A stretch of DNA of 10,122 nucleotides from NCBI GenBank assembly GCA_002470185.1, contig DKNG01000114.1, forward strand, positions 1 through 10,122. Reading direction: 5' to 3'. This document shows, in pieces, positions 1 to 5,260 of the stretch (position 1 is its first letter; each line of letters begins with the position of its first letter). The DNA is from Arcobacter sp. UBA7394. GTDB taxonomy: Bacteria; Campylobacterota; Campylobacteria; Campylobacterales; Arcobacteraceae. The translations under genes and the position numbers were made by a program. The notes beneath the pieces were generated by a model that made no database searches, was not told where the DNA came from, and saw only the letters and a list, made by a program, of their open reading frames with translations.

Positions 1-233
1 GGGATTGTAGGGTAGGCTTTTCTATTAATTAAGTTACATTCTTCTAATTCTTTTAATTGTGAACTTAACATCTTATATGTAATAGAACCAATTTTTCTTT
101 GTAATTCGTTGTATCTTATTATCTTGTGTTCGTCTAATAAATATAAAATTACCATTTTCCATTTCCCAGAAATTAATGATAATGTATAACCAAAGGGTGT
201 GTCTATTAGGGGTTTAAAGTCTGATTTTTTCAT
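1..233 (-). CDS. HxlR-family winged-helix transcriptional regulator, 3' end cut off by the window
   Basis: The minus strand from an ATG at 233 reads open to the window edge (77 complete codons). The translation starts MKKSDFKPLIDTPFGYTLSL and continues with SGKWKMVILYLL, RYNELQRKIGSITYKMLSSQ and LKELEECNLINRKAYPTIP. This is the HxlR core: the GKWK helix, the 'F/YxEL...I..KML..QL+ELE' recognition helix, and the start of the wing (R..YP..P). HxlR proteins are small dimeric DNA-binding proteins of about 100-130 residues, so roughly the C-terminal third is missing. Many family members (YodB, HypR) carry a redox-sensing cysteine just before the first helix; here that position reads D-T-P-F-G and the only visible cysteine is in LEECNL. 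Divergent orientation to a flavodoxin-fold oxidoreductase is a common HxlR arrangement and suggests it controls that gene. The start has an AAAGGA ribosome binding site 9 bases upstream. The signal is unknown. Confidence 0.9.
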   Translation of the reverse strand, partial: MKKSDFKPLIDTPFGYTLSLISGKWKMVILYLLDEHKIIRYNELQRKIGSITYKMLSSQLKELEECNLINRKAYPTI

Positions 234-237
234 TCTG

Positions 238-257
238 TACTATCCTTTAGGATAGTA
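238..257. promoter_or_regulatory. Perfect 9-bp inverted repeat, probable HxlR operator overlapping the hxlR ribosome binding site
   Basis: TACTATCCT (238-246), TT, AGGATAGTA (249-257) form a perfect inverted repeat between the divergent genes. Known HxlR-type operators (for example the YodB box) also have TACT...AGTA ends; that resemblance is from memory. On the minus strand the centre and one arm contain AAAGGA, the probable Shine-Dalgarno of the hxlR gene. The same element could therefore be an operator or an RNA hairpin hiding the ribosome binding site. Confidence 0.6.
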
Positions 258-267
258 TATAACATAA

Positions 268-279
268 AAGTACATACTT
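268..279. promoter_or_regulatory. Second short inverted repeat (AAGTA-CA-TACTT) in the divergent promoter region
   Basis: AAGTA (268-272) and TACTT (275-279) are separated by two bases and share the AGTA/TACT ends of the larger repeat at 238-257. The site lies just upstream of the -35-like region of the oxidoreductase gene and near the expected start of transcription if the minus-strand TATAAT at 282-287 drives hxlR. A regulator bound here could block both promoters. Arms of five bases are weak evidence in such AT-rich DNA. Confidence 0.35.
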
Positions 280-306
280 ACATTATATTTCTATTTTTAC
301 TACAAT
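278..306 (+). promoter_or_regulatory. Candidate promoter of the oxidoreductase gene
   Basis: A -10-like TACAAT (301-306) is preceded by a 17-base spacer and a weak -35-like TTACAT (278-283). Transcription would start near 313, leaving a leader of about 20 bases that contains the AAGGA ribosome binding site at 325-329. On the opposite strand TATAAT (282-287) is a candidate -10 for hxlR. Assignment is by eye. Confidence 0.35.
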
Positions 307-335
307 TCATTCAAGTTTTATTAAAAGGATTTAAA

Positions 336-869
336 ATGAAAAAAATATTAATAAATTTGGTTCATCCAAATTTTGATAAATCAATAGTGAACAAAATATT
401 ATTTGATGGAATAAAAGATATTGAAAATATTACAATAAACAATTTATATGAAGAGTATCCAGATTTCAAAATAGATGTACAAAGAGAACAGCAGTTACTT
501 TTGGATAATGATATTATTCTTTTTCAATTTCCTATGTATTGGTTTAGTTCGCCTTCACTTTTAAAAGAGTGGTTCGATACTGTGCTAACAGCAGGATTTG
601 CATTTGGAGGCACGTATAATCTTAAGGATAAATCTTTTGCAGTTGCAATTAGCTGTGGTGGCTCATTAGAGGCATTTAGTGAAACAGGTAAAGATAAAAG
701 AAGAGTTGAAGAACTATTATATCCTTTCTCTATTACAGCAAACTATGTAAAAATGGACTATAAAGATGCTTATATTACTTATGATACAGAAACGGAACTA
801 AGTAATGAAACACTTGATGAATATAAAGAAGGTTATATTGAATATGTAAAAGATTTATTAGAGGAATAA
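336..869 (+). CDS. Flavodoxin-fold NAD(P)H/quinone oxidoreductase (KefF/MdaB/YheR-like)
   Basis: 177 residues, the usual length for the flavodoxin_2 family. The N-terminus (MKKILINLVHPNFDKSIVNK) is a beta strand followed by the HP-x-x-x-x-S FMN/FAD phosphate loop. The segment FQFPMYWFSSPSLLKEWFD at residues 63-81, followed by GFAFG, matches the 'P.+++S.P..LK.W.D.V...GFA+G' signature of the KefF/MdaB/NQO branch. ISCGGS (105-110) replaces the usual TTG.. loop after the fourth strand. Members reduce quinones or other electrophiles with NAD(P)H through a bound flavin in the cytoplasm; KefF also activates a potassium efflux channel, but no KefC-like gene is nearby. The ATG has AAGGA at 325-329. 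It is the only plus-strand gene here and is divergent from an HxlR regulator, which suggests induction by redox or electrophile stress. The natural substrate cannot be read from the sequence. Confidence 0.88.
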   Translation: MKKILINLVHPNFDKSIVNKILFDGIKDIENITINNLYEEYPDFKIDVQREQQLLLDNDIILFQFPMYWFSSPSLLKEWFDTVLTAGFAFGGTYNLKDKSFAVAISCGGSLEAFSETGKDKRRVEELLYPFSITANYVKMDYKDAYITYDTETELSNETLDEYKEGYIEYVKDLLEE

Positions 870-875
870 AAATAA

Positions 876-915
876 ACTTTCACTTCAAGGAAGGAAGCAA
901 TTATGAAGTGAAAGT
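876..915. terminator. 12-bp hairpin between convergent genes, probable terminator (best for the minus strand)
   Basis: ACTTTCACTTCA (876-887) and TGAAGTGAAAGT (904-915) are perfect complements around a 16-base loop. On the minus strand the stem is followed by a T-rich run (TTATTTTTATT), as expected for an intrinsic terminator of transcription coming from porB. On the plus strand it lies just behind the oxidoreductase stop but is followed only by CTATTTAAATTT, so it is a weaker terminator in that direction. It probably serves both genes. Confidence 0.75.
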
Positions 916-968
916 CTATTTAAATTTGTATGTTAGTATTAAATATATATTGTTGGATATATAATATT

Positions 969-1004
969 ATGCTGCCCTAGAAAAGGAGCCCCTAGAGCAA
1001 GCAT
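969..1004 (-). repeat. Bulged GC-rich hairpin directly downstream of porB
   Basis: Read on the minus strand, ATGCTTGCTCTAG (1004-992) pairs with CTAGGGCAGCAT (980-969): 12 pairs with one bulged T and one T-G wobble, around an 11-base loop. It lies 9 bases after the porB stop. The wobble becomes an A-C mismatch on the plus strand, so the structure fits the por transcript better. No T run follows, so it is not a standard intrinsic terminator and may be a 3' end stabiliser or processing site ahead of the terminator at 876-915. Confidence 0.55.
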
Positions 1005-1013
1005 AAGAAGAAA

Positions 1014-1970
1014 TTACATTCTAATTTCTTCTCTTTTTTGTAAGAATTCCCATCTTTCGTTAATTCTTTGTTGCCACTCTTCAATTAAGTATTCATACTC
1101 TGGTTTGAATAAGTGTTTAAATCTTGGTTGTGCACCTAAGTAATCTCTTACTGGAATAATATTCTTAGGTCTATATGTAATATTTAACTCTCTACCATCG
1201 ATAATCTCATATAATGGGAATACAAGAGAATCTACTGCTAAGTCAGATACTTCAATAGTTTGGTTTGGTGCGAATTTCCACTCAGTTGTACAAGCAGACA
1301 TAGCATTAATAAATACAGGTCCTTTTGTATCAAAACCTCTTTGGATTTTCTTAACCATATCTTTCCATTTATTTGGAGCTACTTGTGCAACATATGGAGA
1401 ACCATGTGCAGCCATAATAGATACGATATCTTTTTTCTGTCTTTTCTCACCGTAAGAAGTACTTCCTGCAGGTGCAGTAGTTGTACTTGCTCCAATAGGA
1501 GTAGAAGATGATCTCTGACCACCTGTATTTGCATAAACTTCATTATCTAAACAAACGTACATGAAGTCATGACCTCTTTCGAAACAACCTGAAATCCATT
1601 GGAATCCAATATCGTAAGTCGAACCATCACCTGCAAATGTTACAAATTTAGGTTGAGGAGTATCTTCAGAAATTCTACCTTTGTTTCTTAAAGCTTTGTT
1701 CATAGTCTCAACACCAGCCATTGCTGTTGAAGAGTTTTCGAATCCAATATGAATCCAAGAACAATCCCAAGAAGTATGTGGGTAGATTGCTGTACAAACT
1801 TCTAAACATCCAGTAGAAGCAGATACAACTAAGTTATCATTAGTTGCATTTAATACTTCTCTTACGATAATAGAGTGAGCACAACCTGGACATAAAAGGT
1901 GTGAACCTTCAAATCTCTCAGCTGCAGTTGAGAACGTTTTTAAGTTTTTAATTACTTTTTGAGTACTCAT
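1014..1970 (-). CDS. porB: Pyruvate:flavodoxin/ferredoxin oxidoreductase, beta subunit (thiamine diphosphate-binding)
   Basis: 318 residues. The beta subunit binds thiamine diphosphate and the proximal [4Fe-4S] cluster. Visible ligands are C27 and C30 (LCPGCAH), C55 (STGCLEV) and C227 (SACTTEW), the four conserved positions of the family. The thiamine diphosphate motif begins at GDGS (114-117) and ends around LDNEVYANTGGQ (141-152), with N143 and N148 as expected Mg/diphosphate contacts. The length and the TGGQ-R-S-S-S-TP loop match the Helicobacter pylori type PorB. It is the last gene of the operon: porA ends 2 bases upstream, and the AAGGA of this gene lies within the final porA codons, suggesting translational coupling. 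2-Oxoglutarate or 2-oxoisovalerate oxidoreductase subunits are paralogous, but the subunit order gamma-delta-alpha-beta favours pyruvate. Confidence 0.92.
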   Translation of the reverse strand: MSTQKVIKNLKTFSTAAERFEGSHLLCPGCAHSIIVREVLNATNDNLVVSASTGCLEVCTAIYPHTSWDCSWIHIGFENSSTAMAGVETMNKALRNKGRISEDTPQPKFVTFAGDGSTYDIGFQWISGCFERGHDFMYVCLDNEVYANTGGQRSSSTPIGASTTTAPAGSTSYGEKRQKKDIVSIMAAHGSPYVAQVAPNKWKDMVKKIQRGFDTKGPVFINAMSACTTEWKFAPNQTIEVSDLAVDSLVFPLYEIIDGRELNITYRPKNIIPVRDYLGAQPRFKHLFKPEYEYLIEEWQQRINERWEFLQKREEIRM

Positions 1971-1972
1971 AT

Positions 1973-3211
1973 TTATTTTCCTTCCACATTGTAATAGCTT
2001 AATTCTGGACCTCTAACACCGATTAACTTTTGGATGTTACCAGAAATTTTACCAGCTTTAGCATCAGCATCTAATGTTCTGAAGATGTCTTTTAAACCAG
2101 CAATAGTCATATCTCTACCACCTAAACCATAAATTAAGTTAGTAACTAATGGTCTAGCTGAAGTATTGATTAATGCTCCAGAAATTTCGTTATATAATGT
2201 ACCAACAGTTCCACCAGGAGCAGATCTATCCATACAAGCAATTGCTTTAACATTAACTAATGCTTCAGCTACTTCTTCAAGAGGGAATGGTCTGAATAAT
2301 CTAGGTGCAACAACACCTACTTTAATACCTTCTTCTTCTCTGATTTGATCAATTGCTAACATTGCAGTTTCATAAGTAGAACCTAAACATACAATAGCAA
2401 CTTCAGCATCTTCCATACCGTAAGATTCAACTACTTTATATTCTCTACCTGTTAATTCTTTAAATTCAGCAAATGTATCTTCGATAACTTTTTTAGAACC
2501 CATTAAAGCAGCGTGTTGCTTAGCTTTATGTTCAAAGTGCCAATCATGTTCAGTTTGTACACCGTGAGTTACAGGCTTATCAAAGTTTAATAGTGCATTA
2601 ACTTGTAAGTAAGGACCAACAAATTCAGCAGCTACTTCATCTTTAAGAGGAGTAACATTTTGAGCAGTATGAGAAGTCATAAATCCATCTTGGTTAGAGA
2701 TTACTGGAAGTCTAACAGCTGGGTGCTCAGAAATTTTGAAAGACATTAAAGTCATATCGTAAGCTTCTTGTGGTGAGAATGCATCAATTGAAATCCATCC
2801 ACAGTCTCTTGTTAAGTATAAATCCGAGTGGTCACCATTTACGTTAAGTGGTGCAGCTAAAGCTCTATTTACAAGACATAATACTACAGGAATTCTCATT
2901 CCAGATGCTTGGTATAAAGTTTCAACCATAAGTGCTAAACCTTGTGAAGAAGTTGCAGTTCCAACTCTACCACCAGCAGCACCAGCTCCAATACATCCTG
3001 ACATAGCAGCATGCTCAGATTCAACCATAATTACTTCACCATCAACATATCCATTTGCGTGGAACATTGCATAGTTTTCAACTGTAGCAGTTGAAGGAGT
3101 AATAGGGTATGCAGCAACAACATCTACATCAGCTTGTCTAAAAGCTTGTGAGTTTGCCATGTTTCCATCCCAAACCTCTACGTCTTTTAATTCCATTACT
3201 TTAGTATTCAT
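1973..3211 (-). CDS. porA: Pyruvate:flavodoxin/ferredoxin oxidoreductase, alpha subunit
   Basis: 412 residues. Residues about 15-240 form the pyrimidine-binding domain of thiamine diphosphate enzymes: AYPITPST at 34-41, VESEHAAMSGCIGAGAAGGR at 63-82, TATSSQGL at 85-92 and NVNGDHSDLY at 123-132 are conserved family signatures. The glutamate of the VESEHAA motif is the expected activator of the cofactor ring. A C-terminal transketolase-type domain follows from about residue 260 (EVAIVCLGS at 270-278, then GVVAPRLFRPFP). With PorB it forms the catalytic core converting pyruvate and CoA to acetyl-CoA and CO2. Its ATG overlaps the porD TAA by one base (TAATG), and an AAAGGTG ribosome binding site lies just upstream. 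Pyruvate as substrate is inferred from operon order and overall similarity. Confidence 0.93.
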   Translation of the reverse strand: MNTKVMELKDVEVWDGNMANSQAFRQADVDVVAAYPITPSTATVENYAMFHANGYVDGEVIMVESEHAAMSGCIGAGAAGGRVGTATSSQGLALMVETLYQASGMRIPVVLCLVNRALAAPLNVNGDHSDLYLTRDCGWISIDAFSPQEAYDMTLMSFKISEHPAVRLPVISNQDGFMTSHTAQNVTPLKDEVAAEFVGPYLQVNALLNFDKPVTHGVQTEHDWHFEHKAKQHAALMGSKKVIEDTFAEFKELTGREYKVVESYGMEDAEVAIVCLGSTYETAMLAIDQIREEEGIKVGVVAPRLFRPFPLEEVAEALVNVKAIACMDRSAPGGTVGTLYNEISGALINTSARPLVTNLIYGLGGRDMTIAGLKDIFRTLDADAKAGKISGNIQKLIGVRGPELSYYNVEGK

Positions 3212-3624
3212 TATTTGTCACCTTTCTTTTTTTTCTCTGGCCATTTAGATAAAGCATCTTCTACTTTTTCATACTCTTCAAACATTAGAAGAGATTTTGG
3301 GTTTGTAGGACATACACTTACACATAGTCCACAACCTTTACAGTGTTCGTAGTCAATACCTTTCATCTCTTTGTTTCTAGCAATGATAGAAGTATCTGGA
3401 CAGAAGATCCAACAGTTTTGACAGTCGATACATGTCTCAGAATTCCATACTGGCTTTAAAACTCTCCAGTCTCCAACAGACATACTCTTTGAACTTGTTT
3501 CAGAATATGCTCTATCTTCTGGTTGCATTTCAGCAATGTTATAGTTGATGTCACCTTCAAATGTATATAAGGCAGCACCTGGGATTAATTCATCCCATCC
3601 CATTTCTTCAATTGGTTTACTCAT
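3211..3624 (-). CDS. porD: Pyruvate:flavodoxin/ferredoxin oxidoreductase, delta subunit (2x[4Fe-4S] ferredoxin-like)
   Basis: 137 residues when started at the ATG at 3624. That start has AAAGGA six bases upstream, and the protein begins MSKPIEEMGWDELIPGA. The reading frame is open up to 3669, but that extension would overlap porC and has no ribosome binding site, so the longer form is rejected. Two bacterial ferredoxin motifs are seen in the second half: C-I-D-C-Q-N-C-W-I-F-C-P and C-K-G-C-G-L-C-V-S-V-C-P, ligands of two [4Fe-4S] clusters. The subunit passes electrons from the catalytic core to flavodoxin or ferredoxin in the cytoplasm. The N-terminal 70 residues (YTFEGDINYNIAEMQPEDRA, then WRVLKPVWN) match the extended delta subunits of Campylobacterota, longer than the ~100-residue archaeal form. 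The C-terminus is lysine-rich (WPEKKKKGDK). It lies 10 bases after porC and overlaps porA by one base. Confidence 0.93.
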   Translation of the reverse strand: MSKPIEEMGWDELIPGAALYTFEGDINYNIAEMQPEDRAYSETSSKSMSVGDWRVLKPVWNSETCIDCQNCWIFCPDTSIIARNKEMKGIDYEHCKGCGLCVSVCPTNPKSLLMFEEYEKVEDALSKWPEKKKKGDK

Positions 3625-3634
3625 ATTTTGTCCT

Positions 3635-4198
3635 TTAGTGAACTTCGTCGTAAGCTCGTTGAATTGCAATCATATTTGCATCAATTATGTTTTGAGGTAA
3701 CTTTTTAAGTACACCCTTCATCGCGTCTTTGAAATAATCTAATTCAAACATTCCACTAACTTTCATAAATGCACCAAGCATTGGAGTATTTGGAATTGCT
3801 TTACCAATAGTATCTCTAGCGATTTGGAAACAGTCAAGAATATATACTCTATCTTCAATTCCTTGTAATGCTGGAACTAAAGCGATTAATTCATCTTTGC
3901 TAAGGTGAGTAGTAATAATATATTTAGTAGTATCTGTACCATTAGCAGTAATATCATCAGTTAAAGCTAAACCTGGATCAAGAATGAATACAAAATCTGG
4001 ACTCATGAATTTCTCGTGGTTTAAAATAACTTTATCATCAATTCTATTGTAGGCAGTCATAGACGCACCTCTTTTAGCTGAACCATAAAAAGCAAAAGCT
4101 TGTACTTGTTTCCCTGTCTCAGCAACAACTGAACCAAGTCCTTTAGCACCTGTTACGGCACCTTGACCTGCACGGCTGTGCCATCTAATTTCTAACAT
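3635..4198 (-). CDS. porC: Pyruvate:flavodoxin/ferredoxin oxidoreductase, gamma subunit
   Basis: 187 residues, the standard length of the gamma subunit. The N-terminus MLEIRWHSRAGQGAVTGAKGL carries the R-x-x-x-R-x-GQG(A) loop. AFAFYGSAKRGASMTAYNRI (35-54) is the family's 'F..YG.E.RG....A..R' segment, and LDPGL lies at 73-77. The subunit holds the complex together and contributes to CoA binding. It is the first gene of a four-gene operon in the order C-D-A-B, as in H. pylori. The ATG at 4198 is preceded by a strong AAGGAG ribosome binding site, and a TATAAT box lies about 54 bases upstream. The gene is also called porG in other organisms. Confidence 0.93.
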   Translation of the reverse strand: MLEIRWHSRAGQGAVTGAKGLGSVVAETGKQVQAFAFYGSAKRGASMTAYNRIDDKVILNHEKFMSPDFVFILDPGLALTDDITANGTDTTKYIITTHLSKDELIALVPALQGIEDRVYILDCFQIARDTIGKAIPNTPMLGAFMKVSGMFELDYFKDAMKGVLKKLPQNIIDANMIAIQRAYDEVH

Positions 4199-4251
4199 AG
4201 TGGCTCCTTAAAATATTAAATTTGACTTAAAAAATTTAATTAGTCTGATCT

Positions 4252-4257
4252 ATTATA
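4252..4257 (-). promoter_or_regulatory. -10 box of the por operon promoter
   Basis: A consensus TATAAT occurs on the minus strand 54 bases upstream of the porC ATG. The position 17 bases further upstream (AACATT) is a poor -35 hexamer, which is normal for sigma-70 promoters in Campylobacterota. The leader would be about 45-48 bases and end in AAGGAG. Further upstream, at 4309-4336, lie a triple GTAA repeat and a perfect short inverted repeat that could be activator or repressor sites. Confidence 0.6.
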
Positions 4258-4583
4258 CATACTTTTAACTTAGAATGTTCTTTCTTTAAGTTTTTAATGG
4301 GGATTTATGTAACGTAAGTAAACACTTTTTAAAGTGAAAACCCTAGTTTTTTACTTCTTTAAAAAAGGTATCAATAATTAAATAATAATTATGCTAAATA
4401 ATTAATAAGGCTAAAAAGCCTATTTTATGGTAATTATAAATAATTTTATTAAAGTTATTAGTTTATATAATCATTATAGAAATAAAGTCTTAAATAAATG
4501 CTATTAAAAATTAGTAAATTAAATTTTTAAGTATTACTTAAGCTTTATTTCTTAAGAAAAGTTAGATTTTAAGCTTAAATTAC
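4258..4583. other. Long AT-rich intergenic region between the por promoter and the HAD phosphatase gene
   Basis: No convincing gene is seen on either strand. Visible elements: GTAACGTAAGTAA (4309-4321), three GTAA units; CACTTT-TT-AAAGTG (4323-4336), a perfect inverted repeat; AGGCT-AAAA-AGCCT (4408-4421), a small hairpin that could be a weak terminator; TTAAGTA-T-TACTTAA (4527-4541), a perfect palindrome; and TTAAGCTT/AAGCTTAA (4538-4545 and 4571-4578), which could pair behind the HAD stop codon. Transcription of the HAD gene on the minus strand must end somewhere here, but no hairpin followed by a strong T run stands out. The bases from about 4370 to 4583 are almost entirely A and T. Confidence 0.5.
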
Positions 4584-5243
4584 TTAATTTATTTGGCTTT
4601 TTATGAATTTTACTGCTTCAAAGGCATTGTTTTCTATGTTTTTTGTGTATAAAGATAGTTCAGCTTCTTTCCCATAACCACATAAAACACCAACAGATTC
4701 AACATTTGCTTCATTTGCTGCAATTAAATCAAGTTTTGTATCCCCAATCATCCATACTGTATGTTGGTCTTTATTGTAATTCATTTGTTCTAAAGTAATA
4801 TTAATAGGTTCTGGATGTGGTTTAGGATTTTGCACATTTTCTCTACCTGTCACAATCTCAAAGTGTTCCATGATCTCTAAGTTTTCTAATAAAGGAATTG
4901 TATACATTCTAGTTTTAGTTGTAACTACAGATACTCTAGCAATTTGTGAAGCTAATTTAACTGCTTCTATGGCATCTTCTAATAAATGAGTATTAGCTTT
5001 TGAAATTTGTCTATATTTATTTTTATAAGAGTCTACAAAGTCCCATGCTTTATCTTCACTAACACCAAGACCTTTGTACATAACATCTAATGGATAACCT
5101 ATTAAATCTTTTATGCTTTCATCATTACCTTTAAAATTGAATTCTAATTCTTCAAATGAGTGATAAAATGAAGCTAAAATAGCATCCGTTGAATCTATAA
5201 TTGTTCCATCTAAGTCAAATAGTATAATTGTATTTTTATTCAT
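4584..5243 (-). CDS. HAD-superfamily hydrolase, phosphoglycolate phosphatase (Gph)-like
   Basis: 219 residues from the ATG at 5243. All four HAD motifs are visible: I, ILFDLDGTIIDS (D10 nucleophile, D12 acid/base); II, VVTTK (107-110); III, K141 in NPKPHPEP; IV, MIGDTKLDLIAA (D168, D172). The helical cap after motif I (residues about 17-85) is the C1 type seen in Gph and beta-phosphoglucomutase-like proteins. Such enzymes remove phosphate from small phosphorylated metabolites (2-phosphoglycolate, sugar phosphates) in the cytoplasm; the substrate cannot be decided here. An in-frame TTG at 5276 would add 11 residues but overlaps the preceding gene's end. The ATG is preferred, with AAGGA 12 bases upstream, a rather long spacing. 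The gene starts 17 bases after the solute-binding protein stop and is probably co-transcribed with it. Confidence 0.87.
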   Translation of the reverse strand: MNKNTIILFDLDGTIIDSTDAILASFYHSFEELEFNFKGNDESIKDLIGYPLDVMYKGLGVSEDKAWDFVDSYKNKYRQISKANTHLLEDAIEAVKLASQIARVSVVTTKTRMYTIPLLENLEIMEHFEIVTGRENVQNPKPHPEPINITLEQMNYNKDQHTVWMIGDTKLDLIAANEANVESVGVLCGYGKEAELSLYTKNIENNAFEAVKFIKSQIN

Positions 5244-5260
5244 ATATTGTTTATTTCCTT

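Noticed and set aside
975..996. Direct repeat CCCTAGA (975-981 and 990-996) as part of a mobile element end or attachment site
   Set aside because: The two copies fall in opposite arms of the hairpin at 969-1004, where self-complementary CTAG makes a direct repeat unavoidable; no integrase or transposase is nearby.
1260..1511. Plus-strand open frame of 83 codons inside porB
   Set aside because: It lies antisense to a well-conserved porB with intact active-site motifs; its translation is cysteine- and serine-rich without recognisable features, as expected for a shadow frame.
2166..2348. Plus-strand open frame of 60 codons inside porA
   Set aside because: Antisense to the conserved alpha subunit, no ribosome binding site of note and no recognisable protein features.
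3625..3669. Longer porD start (15 extra residues)
   Set aside because: It overlaps porC and lacks a ribosome binding site, whereas the ATG at 3624 has AAAGGA six bases upstream and gives the family N-terminus.
1014..4198. 2-oxoglutarate oxidoreductase (oorDABC) instead of por
   Set aside because: The subunit order here is gamma-delta-alpha-beta, the H. pylori por order, while oor is delta-alpha-beta-gamma; the extended delta subunit also fits por.
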